64,000 bases of DNA from Microbacterium pumilum (lineage in GTDB: Bacteria > Actinomycetota > Actinomycetes > Actinomycetales > Microbacteriaceae): assembly GCF_039530225.1 (NCBI RefSeq), contig NZ_BAAAOH010000001.1, positions 496,001 to 560,000 of the forward strand, written 5' to 3'. The stretch's first letter is position 1. The number at the start of each line of letters is the position of its first letter. Position numbers and translations under genes: made by a program. Below, in pieces: positions 1 to 8,381 of the stretch. A model generated the notes under the pieces. The model saw only the letters and a list, made by a program, of their open reading frames with translations. It ran no database searches and was not told the DNA's origin.

Positions 1-1
1 T

Positions 2-568
2 CCCGCTCACCTCGAGACGTTCCTGCGGCTCGCGGATGCTTTCGACGCGCGACTCGTACGCAGCATGCTGTTCGCGCCGGACTCGCGACCCTCGCTCGAA
101 CAGGCCGAGCGGATGCTGCGCACGGCCCTGCCTGCATACGAGGCGGCCGGCGTCACCCTCGCCCTGGAGACGTACGAGCAGGTCGCGACCGACGATCTCA
201 TCGGACTCATCGAGAGCATCGGGTCCGATCGGCTCGGCATCTGCCTCGACCCCGCGAACGTGGTCGCGCGACTCGAGACCCCGCAGCGGGTCGTCGAGCG
301 CTGCGCGCCGTTCACCAAGAACATCCACGCGAAGGACTTCGCCTTCGCCCGCCAGGACGGCTGGGTGGGCTTCACGTACAGCGGCACGGCGATGGGCACA
401 GGCCTTCACGACTACCCCCACCTGCTGCGGACAGTGCGGCCTGACGAGCGGCACATCAACCAGATCGTCGAGCACTGGCTCCCCTGGCAGGGCGACCCCG
501 AATCCACCATCACCACCGAGCGGGACTGGACCCGCATCACACTCGAATACCTGAGGAGCACGACATGA
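2..568 (+). CDS. Sugar phosphate isomerase/epimerase-type TIM-barrel protein, 5' end outside window
   Basis: The reading frame is open from base 2, so the N-terminal part lies outside the window; 188 codons remain. The visible part fits the xylose-isomerase-like TIM-barrel family, with probable metal-site residues in LALETYE, CLDPANV, NIHAKDF and the C-terminal VEHWLPW. The stop overlaps the next start as ATGA at 565-568, so the two genes are translationally coupled. Coupling to ApnO-like and ApnL-like genes suggests the 3-oxo-isoapionate decarboxylase step (OiaC type), which would give L-erythrulose; that role is inferred from context. Another epimerase or isomerase of the same fold is the alternative. 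Confidence 0.75.
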   Translation, partial: PAHLETFLRLADAFDARLVRSMLFAPDSRPSLEQAERMLRTALPAYEAAGVTLALETYEQVATDDLIGLIESIGSDRLGICLDPANVVARLETPQRVVERCAPFTKNIHAKDFAFARQDGWVGFTYSGTAMGTGLHDYPHLLRTVRPDERHINQIVEHWLPWQGDPESTITTERDWTRITLEYLRSTT

Positions 569-1428
569 GCACCACTCAAGAGGCCTACACGATCGCCGTC
601 CTGGGCGCCGGCGGCAAGATGGGGATGCGAGTCTCCGACAACCTCGTCAAGACCGGACACGACGTCCTCTACGTGGAGAACTCGCCCGCGGGGCAGGAGC
701 GCACTCGCGCGGCGGGACGCGAGGTCACCGAACTGGCGGATGCCGTCGCCGACGCCGACATCGTCGTCTTCGCCGTTCCGGACCTGGCGCTCGGCGCTGT
801 CACCGCTCAGGTGGTGCCGGAGATGAAGAGCGGGTCGATCGTGCTGACGCTCGACCCGGCCGCTGCGTACGCGGGCCTGCTCACGACTCGCGACGACGTC
901 ATCCAGGCTGTCGCGCACCCCTGCCACCCGTCGATCTTCCTGCAGCGCCAGACGCCCGAGGAGTGGGCCGACACGTTCGGAGGCATCGCCGCGCCGCAGG
1001 ACGCGATCGCGGCGATCGAGTCCGACGACCCCGCCAAGCAGGCGATCGTCGAGGCCACCGTGCGGGCGATCTACGCCCCGATCATCGACGTCCACTGGGT
1101 GACGATCAAGCAGCTCGCCCAGCTCGAGCCGACGCTCGTCGAGACGGTCGCCTGCATGATCGGCGCGCTGCTCAACGACGCGCTCAACGAAGCCGTCAAC
1201 ACCATGGGCGTACCCGAGGCGGCCGCGCGAAGCATCCTGTACGGACACACGCAGGTCGCGCTCGCCAACGGCCTCCGCGGCGACAACCCGTTCAGTGATG
1301 CGTGCCTGATCGCGATGGACTACGGTCGCGAGAGCATCATCAAGGACGATTGGAAGAAGATCTTCCGCGACGACGAGCTCGACAAGAACCTCGCCCGCAT
1401 GCTGCACCTGGACCACATCGAACGCTGA
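565..1428 (+). CDS. apnO: NAD-dependent D-apionate oxidoisomerase-like protein
   Basis: This 287-residue protein starts with a Rossmann nucleotide site (VLGAGGKMG, about residues 12-20). It continues with FAVPD, the conserved HPCHPSIF around residue 113, and an all-helical C-terminal half ending in DDWKKIF. That order is typical of proteins annotated as phosphogluconate-dehydrogenase C-terminal-domain family, which includes the D-apionate oxidoisomerase ApnO (D-apionate to 3-oxo-isoapionate). It is coupled to the TIM-barrel gene before it and followed by an SDR and an ApnL-like gene, which supports the apionate assignment. The fold and NAD binding are well supported. The exact substrate is inferred. 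Confidence 0.7.
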   Translation: MSTTQEAYTIAVLGAGGKMGMRVSDNLVKTGHDVLYVENSPAGQERTRAAGREVTELADAVADADIVVFAVPDLALGAVTAQVVPEMKSGSIVLTLDPAAAYAGLLTTRDDVIQAVAHPCHPSIFLQRQTPEEWADTFGGIAAPQDAIAAIESDDPAKQAIVEATVRAIYAPIIDVHWVTIKQLAQLEPTLVETVACMIGALLNDALNEAVNTMGVPEAAARSILYGHTQVALANGLRGDNPFSDACLIAMDYGRESIIKDDWKKIFRDDELDKNLARMLHLDHIER

Positions 1429-1455
1429 TTCGACCGGACGCTGAGGAGTTTCACC

Positions 1456-2217
1456 ATGACAGGTCGCCTCGAAGGCAGAACCGCGCTGGTCACGGGTGCC
1501 GGCACGGGCATCGGTCTCGGCGTCGCAGAGCGCTTCGCCCGCGAGGGCGCACGTGTCATCATCGCCGATCGTGACGCGGATGCCGCGAACCGCGCAGTCG
1601 CGTCGATCGGCGAGTCCGCCCGCGCTGCGGTGCTCGACATCTCGGATGAGGACTCGGTCGCGGCAGCTTTCGCGGATCTCGACGCGGCCGGCTGGAGCCC
1701 CGATGTCGTCGTCGCCAACGCGGGCGTGCAGCTGTTCGGCCACGACGCGAAAGCTGCCGACCTCGACCTGGACGTATGGAAGCGCACGATCGACATCAAC
1801 CTCACCGGCACGTTCCTCACGGTGAAGCACGCCGTGCGATCGATGCTCGCGCGCGGCGAGGGAGGCTCCATCATCCTCACCGGCAGCCCGACCGGACTGA
1901 ACGGCGAGGGCCAGGACTTCACGGCTTACAGCGCATCGAAGGCCGGTATCCACGGGCTGGCACGGACGGTGGCCGCGGCATATGCCGATCGCGGCATCCG
2001 GGTGAACACCGTGGTTCCCGGGTACACGGAGACCAGCCTGGTCACGGCGATCTCGTCCGACCCCGAGGCACGCGCAGCCATCGTCGGTCGCATCCCGCTG
2101 GGCAGACCCGGCAGTCCGGCGGATGTCGAAGGCATCATGGTCTACCTCGCCAGCGACGACGGCGCGTTCGCCACGGGCGCCCTGTTCGCCGTCGACGGCG
2201 GCATGACCACTCTCTGA
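1456..2217 (+). CDS. Short-chain dehydrogenase/reductase (SDR)
   Basis: This 253-residue classical SDR has the cofactor motif TGAGTGIG at residues 13-20, NAG at 88-90, and a catalytic set of Ser144, Tyr158 and Lys162. Asp38 at the end of strand 2 suggests NAD(H) rather than NADP(H). A good ribosome site (GAGGAG) precedes the ATG. The gene ends one base before the ApnL-like start, so all four genes form one operon. In this setting it may oxidise D-apiose to its lactone, or a downstream tetrulose; the sequence does not decide between them. Confidence 0.85.
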   Translation: MTGRLEGRTALVTGAGTGIGLGVAERFAREGARVIIADRDADAANRAVASIGESARAAVLDISDEDSVAAAFADLDAAGWSPDVVVANAGVQLFGHDAKAADLDLDVWKRTIDINLTGTFLTVKHAVRSMLARGEGGSIILTGSPTGLNGEGQDFTAYSASKAGIHGLARTVAAAYADRGIRVNTVVPGYTETSLVTAISSDPEARAAIVGRIPLGRPGSPADVEGIMVYLASDDGAFATGALFAVDGGMTTL

Positions 2218-2218
2218 C

Positions 2219-3967
2219 ATGGCGAGCGCCTGGGATTCGTCTCACGCTCCATCCCGCCACTGGCAGAGCGGAGAGTGGTCGATCGAACTGCGCGACGACG
2301 AGCTCGCCGAGATCCGCTACGGCGGCCGACGGGTGCTGCGCAGCATCCGGGCCGTCGCGCGCGATCGCAACTGGGCGACTGCGGATCTCGTCGTGGACCG
2401 CGTGCGGGAGACCGACTCGACGCTCACCCTGCACGTCCGATCGGTCGGCCTCGGCTCGTCATTCGCTGGAGTGGTTCGCGTCGAGACTCGGGCGGATCGA
2501 CTCAAGGTCGTCTGCGATCTCGAGTCCGCAACGGTCTTCCAGACGAACCGCACGGGGCTCGTTGTGCTGCACCCGCCCGAGCTCGCGGGCGTCGAGCTCG
2601 CGGTGACCCACGCCGGCGGGCGAGTCGAGTCATCCCGCTTCCCTGTCCCGATCAATCCGCACCAGCCCGTCTTCGACATCGCCGGCCTCGCGTGGCGGCA
2701 CGACGGTCTCGCCGCCGAGGTGGCGTTCACCGGCGACGTCTTCGAGATGGAGGACCAGCGCAACTGGTCGGACGCCTCGTTCAAGACGTACAGCAGACCT
2801 CTCGACCTGCCGTTCCCCTACGCGGTCGAAGCCGGCGAGCGCGTACGGCAGGAGATCACCGTCGCGGTGACCGATGCCGCTCCGGCCGCGACGCCGGTTT
2901 CGGGATCGACGACACGGATCGAGTTGAAGCGCGGCGGGACCTTCCCGGCGATCCTCGTCGGCGCGGCGACCGCGCCCGATCCCGCGCCGGCGGCCACGTC
3001 TGTGGGGCAGGGGGTCCTGGTCGAACTCGACCTCGGCTCGTCGAACTGGCGTGCGGCCCTCACCCGTGCGACCGCGAGCGGACTGCCGCTCGACGTGCGG
3101 GCCGTGCTCGCCCGCGATGCAGCCGGCTCGACCGTCGACGATCTGGCCACAGCCCTGGTCGATCTGCCCGTGCTGCGAGTCGCGATCTTCGACCCGATAA
3201 GCCACGTGACGGATGCCGCCGCCACTGCCTCGCTGCGCGCGGCGCTCGCGAGCGCGGGCCTGACGGTGCCCGTGATCGGGGGCGCGCGTTCGCACTTCAC
3301 CGAGTACAACCGAGAGCACGATCGCATCCCCACCGATCTGGACGGGATCACGGTGGCCATCACGCCCCTGTTCCACACGCTGGGCACCGAGCAGCTCGTC
3401 GAGTCCGTCTCGATCCAGCGACTGATCGCCGAGCAGACGATCGCGATGGCGGGCGGTGCGCCCGTCCACATCGGGCCGGTCACGGTGCGACCGCGCTTCA
3501 ACCCCGTGGCGACGGCGGCCGAGCCCGGGCCGACCCGCGACGACCTCGCGGAGGGCTACGGCGCGGAGTTCACCGGTGGCGTGGATCCGCGCCAATCCTC
3601 GCCCGAGCTCGCGGCCTGGACCATCGCGAGCGCCGCGGCGCTGGGGATACCCGGGGTCGCGAGCATCGCATGGTTCGAGGAGTGGGGGCCGCGCGGCATC
3701 CGCTCCGTCGCAGGCGACCCCCTGCCGGCGCATGACGCCATGGCAACGCTCGCCGACATGGCTGCGTCGGCTTCGGACGATCTGCTCTCGGGTGACAGTC
3801 CCGACGGCGAGCTGTGGGCCATCGGCGCACAGTCCTCCACCGGCAGCCGCGTGCTCGTCGCCAACATCGGGCGGATCGAGCGCACCGTAGACGTGGTCAC
3901 GCCGGACGGTGGCCTGACGGCATCCCTCGCGCCAGGGACTTTCGCGGCTCTGACAGCTTCGCCCTAG
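2219..3967 (+). CDS. apnL: D-apionate lactonase-like protein
   Basis: This 582-residue protein has an N-terminal beta-rich domain and a C-terminal TIM-barrel-like region. Stretches such as FQTNRTGLVVLHPPE (about residues 102-116) and MEDQRNWSDASFKTYS (about 177-192) are typical of the D-apionate lactonase ApnL family as I recall it. That enzyme opens D-apionolactone to D-apionate for the next enzyme, ApnO. There is no signal peptide, so it is cytoplasmic. It starts one base after the SDR stop and is the last gene of the operon. A divergent glycosidase-like role cannot be excluded. Confidence 0.7.
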   Translation: MASAWDSSHAPSRHWQSGEWSIELRDDELAEIRYGGRRVLRSIRAVARDRNWATADLVVDRVRETDSTLTLHVRSVGLGSSFAGVVRVETRADRLKVVCDLESATVFQTNRTGLVVLHPPELAGVELAVTHAGGRVESSRFPVPINPHQPVFDIAGLAWRHDGLAAEVAFTGDVFEMEDQRNWSDASFKTYSRPLDLPFPYAVEAGERVRQEITVAVTDAAPAATPVSGSTTRIELKRGGTFPAILVGAATAPDPAPAATSVGQGVLVELDLGSSNWRAALTRATASGLPLDVRAVLARDAAGSTVDDLATALVDLPVLRVAIFDPISHVTDAAATASLRAALASAGLTVPVIGGARSHFTEYNREHDRIPTDLDGITVAITPLFHTLGTEQLVESVSIQRLIAEQTIAMAGGAPVHIGPVTVRPRFNPVATAAEPGPTRDDLAEGYGAEFTGGVDPRQSSPELAAWTIASAAALGIPGVASIAWFEEWGPRGIRSVAGDPLPAHDAMATLADMAASASDDLLSGDSPDGELWAIGAQSSTGSRVLVANIGRIERTVDVVTPDGGLTASLAPGTFAALTASP

Positions 3968-3971
3968 CGGC

Positions 3972-4784
3972 TCAGTGGGGTGCGGTCGGCGCCCATCCCT
4001 CGCCGCAGGCGCCACCGTCGGCCGACTCCGCGATCCTCACCTCGGTGCCGTCCATGCGGAGCAGCGGGTTGTAGAACCGTGCGATCTCGGTGCTGTCCAC
4101 CGGCACGTAGTGGAAGATCAGCGAGCGACGGAAGCGGTCTGCCGACCGGTTGCGCCCCGAGCCGTGGACCATGCTGCCGTGGAAGAAGAGCACGTCTCCG
4201 GCAGCGAGTTCGGTCTGGACAGCCGACATGCCGTCCGGCAGGGTGATCGCGGTGTTCGTGAACGACTCCTCGGGGTCGGCCTCGTCCGGGCAGACGATCT
4301 CGTAACGGTGCGATCCCGGCACCACCTTGAGCCCGCCGTTCTCCTCATCGCAGTCGTCGATCGCGATCCACGCGGCGATGCAGGTCTCGGGATGCGCCTG
4401 CAGGAAGATGTTGTCCTGGTGCAGCGCCTGCCCGCGCGCGGTCGGCGGCTTGAAGTAGAACATCGACTGGGCGGCGTAGACGGGTCCCATCATTTCTTCG
4501 ACCGGTCCCGTGATCCGCGGGTCCAGCAGCCAGCGACGCGCCAGGCCACCGATCGCGAGGTCGGTGCGGCGATGCGGATGGATGAAGCGCGGGTAGCGAG
4601 CCAGCACGTCGTCCGCGGGGAGCTGGTCGTATGAGCCGAGCGTGCGGTCGCGCTCGACCTGCTCCATGAAGACATCGCGGATCTCCGCGGTCTCTTGGGG
4701 GGTCAGGAGGCTCTTCGCGTGCACGACGCCGTGCTCGTCGAATTCGCTGGAGAGGGCTGGTGAGGGACTGATCGTCATCGACAT
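3972..4784 (-). CDS. Phytanoyl-CoA dioxygenase (PhyH) family Fe(II)/2-oxoglutarate oxygenase
   Basis: The 270-residue product has the PhyH iron site HxD as His122-Gln-Asp124 (LHQDN) and a distal His207 (VHGSGRN), with Arg residues near 218-220 that could bind 2-oxoglutarate. The ATG at 4784 is preferred because AGGAAG lies about ten bases before it; the frame is open further upstream, but those codons fall in the divergent promoter region. It is convergent with the ApnL-like gene and divergent from an AraC regulator, its likely controller. Bacterial PhyH proteins hydroxylate many small molecules, and the substrate here is unknown. Confidence 0.85.
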   Translation of the reverse strand: MSMTISPSPALSSEFDEHGVVHAKSLLTPQETAEIRDVFMEQVERDRTLGSYDQLPADDVLARYPRFIHPHRRTDLAIGGLARRWLLDPRITGPVEEMMGPVYAAQSMFYFKPPTARGQALHQDNIFLQAHPETCIAAWIAIDDCDEENGGLKVVPGSHRYEIVCPDEADPEESFTNTAITLPDGMSAVQTELAAGDVLFFHGSMVHGSGRNRSADRFRRSLIFHYVPVDSTEIARFYNPLLRMDGTEVRIAESADGGACGEGWAPTAPH

Positions 4785-4840
4785 GACCGCCACTCTTCCT
4801 TTCGCGACGCTCGCAAGCCATGGCATGATCGGGCGATGAT

Positions 4841-5674
4841 ATGGATGATCCTGCTATGACGGGGTTGGTCAACAGGCGCGAGGCGCCGCATCCGCACGTG
4901 ATACGACTCGTGGCCGGCGAGTTCACGGAAGGCTCCGACTACGACACCTGGCGCGAGCGGGGGACGACGGACTGGCTGCTCATCTACACGGTCGCAGGGT
5001 CGGGGCGCGTCGGCGGACCGACCGGCGAGATCGTCACCGGCGCCGGCGATGCCGTGCTGCTGCGCCCGCACCAGCAGCACGACTACGGCACCTCTATGCG
5101 CACGTGGTCGCTGACATACGCGCATTTCCACCCGCGCGCTGAGTGGTCGCCGCTCCTGGACTGGCCGATGCGCGGTGGGGTGGGCATCCTGCACGTCCCA
5201 GGTGAAGTGCGGTCGCGCGTGCTCGGCGCCCTGCGCACGTGCGCCCGGTCGTCCGTGGGCTCGCTCGCGCAATCGGAGCTGTTCGCGGTGAACTCGCTCG
5301 AGTCGGCCCTGCTCTGGCTCGACACGCAGAATCCACTGCGAGGTCGTATGGATGAGAGGCTCATCCGGGTGATGGAGCACATCGGCGCGCACCTCGCCGA
5401 CGACCTCGGAGTCGGCACGCTCGCGCGCATCGCCACGCTCTCGCCGTCCCGGCTGACCCACCTGTTCTCAGCCACGCTCGGCATCCCGCCGCAGGCGTTC
5501 GTGGAGCGTGAACGACTGACCCGCGCAGCGCAGCTGCTCGACTCGACCGACCGGGCGATCGGCGAGATCGCGCGGGACGTCGGCTGGGACGACCCGCTGT
5601 ACTTCTCCCGGCGCTTCTCGCACCTGCACGGGCTCAGCCCGACGGCTTATCGGCGGCGCACTCCGCAGGCCTGA
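4841..5674 (+). CDS. AraC-family transcriptional regulator
   Basis: The N-terminal half (about residues 20-110) is a cupin-like ligand domain with GAGDAVLLRPHQQHDY. The last 100 residues hold the double helix-turn-helix, including LARIATLSPSRLTHLF and the signature DVGWDDPLYFSRRFSHLHG followed by SPTAYRR. It is divergent from the PhyH gene across about 56 bases and probably regulates it. No clear ribosome site precedes either start. A second ATG at 4856 lies where a leaderless transcript from a GATGAT -10 box at 4844-4849 would begin, so the true start may be five codons later. Confidence 0.88.
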   Translation: MDDPAMTGLVNRREAPHPHVIRLVAGEFTEGSDYDTWRERGTTDWLLIYTVAGSGRVGGPTGEIVTGAGDAVLLRPHQQHDYGTSMRTWSLTYAHFHPRAEWSPLLDWPMRGGVGILHVPGEVRSRVLGALRTCARSSVGSLAQSELFAVNSLESALLWLDTQNPLRGRMDERLIRVMEHIGAHLADDLGVGTLARIATLSPSRLTHLFSATLGIPPQAFVERERLTRAAQLLDSTDRAIGEIARDVGWDDPLYFSRRFSHLHGLSPTAYRRRTPQA

Positions 5675-5715
5675 GATGCCCTGCGCGTGCATGGCGGCGT
5701 CATCCGGCGAGAGCA

Positions 5716-6861
5716 TCAGTCTGCGGCGAAGCGCGGTGCGATCCACGCCGAGACCATGGCAGTGAGCGCCCGGGGACTGACGCTCTTCAGATCGCGCTCC
5801 GGGTCGAGCTCGTCGTACTCGGTCGCGACGACCACGACGAGATCCCGTTCGGGCACGACCTCGATCAGCTGGCCACCGAGTCCGAACGCCGCGAAGGCGC
5901 GCGCGCCATCCGCTTCGAGGGTCCACCACAGGTATCCGTAGCCGAGTTCGCCCTCGGCGCCGGCGACCTGTTGAGCGGTGGCCGTCGCAACCCAATCCTC
6001 GGGAATGACCTGGTCTCCGCGCGGAGACTGACCATCCGCGAGGTAGGCGACACCGAGCGCCGCCAGGTCTTGTGGGCGCAGTTTCAGGAGGGTAGAGCCG
6101 CTGTGGAATCCCTGCGGGTCCATCGGCCAGGCGAAGTCGGCCGCGTTGTATGCCGCGATACCGTCGAGTTCGTCGTCGCCATCCATGACGAACTCGGTCG
6201 TCGGGTCTGCGGGGATGCCGAGTGGTTCGAAGAGATACTCGCGCGCGAACTCCAGCACGGATCGGCCCGTCGCCTCGACAAGGACGGCGGACAGGAGGTG
6301 AGGTCCAGCGTTCGAGTACCGGAACGCCCCGTCACCTGGCCCGGCGGCGGCTCGCTGAGCGAGGATGGCCCTGATCCAGTCGGGCGACTCCCAGAACGTC
6401 TCGTCGGCAGAGCGGTCGAGAGGGAAGTTCTCGGTCTGGGTCAGCAGCCGCTGCAGGGTGATGGCTGAGACTTCCGGCGTCATCTCGGCGGTGTAGGAGG
6501 GCAGCAGCTCACCGAGCGTCGCATCGACTCCGGAGATCATCCCCTGCCCGATGGCGATTCCGACGAGGGTGGACATCACCGACTTGGTCACCGACCGGGT
6601 GTCCCAATAGTCCTCGGGGTCTGCTCCGCGGTAACGCTCGAGAACCGCCTCACCATCGTGATAGACGAGCACCGCCCGCACCTGACCTGCGTCGTCGCCG
6701 TCGCGAAGGAACTCGTCGAGGTCTTCCTCGATCTGGACGGCGATCGATTCCACGTCGGGCCGGTCGGGATCGTCGGGCGTGCGGATGCAGCCGTTGAGGG
6801 CGAGCGAAGCCCCGGTCACCAGGACGATGGCGAGGACGGTTCGCGAGACACGGGCAGACAT
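5716..6861 (-). CDS. Serine hydrolase lipoprotein (class C beta-lactamase / PBP4-like)
   Basis: This 381-residue protein starts with a lipoprotein signal ending in LNGC (lipobox, Cys25), so it should be tethered outside the membrane. The serine-hydrolase SxxK motif is Ser90-Val-Thr-Lys93 and the YxN motif is Tyr182-Ser-Asn184. These are typical of the beta-lactamase/transpeptidase-like family, whose members act as esterases or D-amino-acid peptidases. It begins 17 bases after the DUF5060 glycosidase stop on the same strand and may be the last gene of the rhamnosidase operon. An esterase acting on acylated plant glycans is possible but not shown. Confidence 0.85.
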   Translation of the reverse strand: MSARVSRTVLAIVLVTGASLALNGCIRTPDDPDRPDVESIAVQIEEDLDEFLRDGDDAGQVRAVLVYHDGEAVLERYRGADPEDYWDTRSVTKSVMSTLVGIAIGQGMISGVDATLGELLPSYTAEMTPEVSAITLQRLLTQTENFPLDRSADETFWESPDWIRAILAQRAAAGPGDGAFRYSNAGPHLLSAVLVEATGRSVLEFAREYLFEPLGIPADPTTEFVMDGDDELDGIAAYNAADFAWPMDPQGFHSGSTLLKLRPQDLAALGVAYLADGQSPRGDQVIPEDWVATATAQQVAGAEGELGYGYLWWTLEADGARAFAAFGLGGQLIEVVPERDLVVVVATEYDELDPERDLKSVSPRALTAMVSAWIAPRFAAD

Positions 6862-6878
6862 AGGAGTCGCCGACCGAC

Positions 6879-8381
6879 TCAGTCCACGACCCTCGTGATG
6901 CGCAGCGCCACGGCCTCGCCCGCGGGCAACTCGAGGGGTGCGGCCGCTCGGGCATACGCGTCGTTGCGCTGCACGTCATCGAGCACGAATCGCCCTGCTC
7001 CGGACTGGACGGTCATGTTCCACGTGTCGATGACATCGACGTCGAAGACATCCCCGACTTCGAGCCTGGCGCCGAGGGTGCCCTGCGGGAGTCGGAACGA
7101 CCATTCCGCCGGCGCGCTGGAGCCCAGATACTGCAGGTACTGCCCGCGGGCGACACCGGCGACGTACGCGGGGTCGTCCCACTTGTCGATCGGATCGAGC
7201 CCCGCGACGACGAGGTCGTCCAGGATGCCGCGCAGGAATCCGAGGCGCCGCGGGGCCTCGCCGCGCAACGGACCCCCCTCGACCATGTGGAGGCTGCCGC
7301 TCGGGGTCACGAAGCTCTCGCCGTGCGACGCGTAGCATCCCGACACCGTCGCGATCCAGAACTGGTGCACGAGTTCGCGACCGGTGAGGTGACCCCAGCG
7401 ATCGGGGATGTCGCCTTCGTACTTGATCTCGTCCAGCACGACCGGCTTCTGCCAGACGTCTCGGTACAGGTTGGCGCGGCCGAAATCGGTCGTCGCCGAC
7501 CCGTTCTGCACGGACGCATGCGTCACCCACGACTGGTTGTTGTCGTACAGGTCCTCCCAGTTGTGGATGGACCTCAGGTGCTGATGCGGGTCGATGTCGG
7601 CGAGGAGCGCGCCCACCCGATCCCAGCGCTCCGCCGGGCGTTCGAGCTGGTCGAACTCGTTGCACAGCGACCACCACACGTTCGGGTAGGCCGAGAGTCG
7701 CGCGACGAGGTAGCGGAGGTACGCGGCATCCTGCTCCTCCGTAAGGCGGTCGAAGCCGAAATAGCCTCGGTCGTAGGCGTTGAAGATGAGCACGTCTGCC
7801 TGGATGCCGCGCTCGGCGAGCGTTGTGACCGCCGCATCGAGGCGCCGGAAGAACGGGATGACGGGTCGCGCGACATCCCACATCCCATCGGTGTTCTCGA
7901 ACGGAAGCAGCGCGGGAAAGTGCTCGATGTAGCCGCCCGCCTGCGGGAAGACCATGAAGCGCAGCTTGTTGAAGCCCGCCGCCGCGATCGAGTCGATCGT
8001 CTCGGAGAACAGCGGCTCGTCCTGGTGAAGCCAGTTGTATGCCGTGGCGCCCACCGGCCGGAACGGTGTGCCGTCGGCATGGGCGAAGTGGTACCCGTGC
8101 GCGACGCGCACCGGACCTGCACCCGTGGCCGCCGAGACCGTCAGCGAGCCCTCGTGACCGTCCAGCAGCGGCTCGGCGCTGTCGGTGCGCCACGCCCACT
8201 CTCCTTCGCGCTCCGGCGCGAATCGCACGACGTACCGACCTCCGCCGTCCCAGAAGCCCGGGACGCGATACTCGCGCCCGTCGCCGTCTCGGAAGATCGC
8301 GACGAGGGGAGTGCGGTCCGCGGGGATCGGCATCGCCGGTCCATCGAACACGAGCTCGACCGTGCTGTGGGCAGGAGTCAT
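6879..8381 (-). CDS. DUF5060 / apiosidase-like TIM-barrel glycoside hydrolase
   Basis: This 500-residue protein has an N-terminal beta-sandwich (DUF5060-like, about residues 1-85). A TIM barrel of the apiosidase-like (DUF4038) type follows, with FRPVGATAYNWLHQ, NKLRFMVFP and YPNVWWSLCNEFDQ, then VVLDEIKYEG, whose Glu is the likely nucleophile. A C-terminal beta domain (DUF5605-like) ends it. There is no signal peptide. The start at 8381 overlaps the LacI stop as ATGA. Related barrels include the GH140 apiosidases of rhamnogalacturonan II degradation. With apionate genes close by, an apiose- or rhamnose-releasing role is attractive but inferred. Confidence 0.75.
   Translation of the reverse strand: MTPAHSTVELVFDGPAMPIPADRTPLVAIFRDGDGREYRVPGFWDGGGRYVVRFAPEREGEWAWRTDSAEPLLDGHEGSLTVSAATGAGPVRVAHGYHFAHADGTPFRPVGATAYNWLHQDEPLFSETIDSIAAAGFNKLRFMVFPQAGGYIEHFPALLPFENTDGMWDVARPVIPFFRRLDAAVTTLAERGIQADVLIFNAYDRGYFGFDRLTEEQDAAYLRYLVARLSAYPNVWWSLCNEFDQLERPAERWDRVGALLADIDPHQHLRSIHNWEDLYDNNQSWVTHASVQNGSATTDFGRANLYRDVWQKPVVLDEIKYEGDIPDRWGHLTGRELVHQFWIATVSGCYASHGESFVTPSGSLHMVEGGPLRGEAPRRLGFLRGILDDLVVAGLDPIDKWDDPAYVAGVARGQYLQYLGSSAPAEWSFRLPQGTLGARLEVGDVFDVDVIDTWNMTVQSGAGRFVLDDVQRNDAYARAAAPLELPAGEAVALRITRVVD

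Noticed and set aside
412..2220. A 602-codon open frame on the minus strand
   Set aside because: It is the shadow of the apionate-type operon in GC-rich DNA; no motif and no ribosome site.
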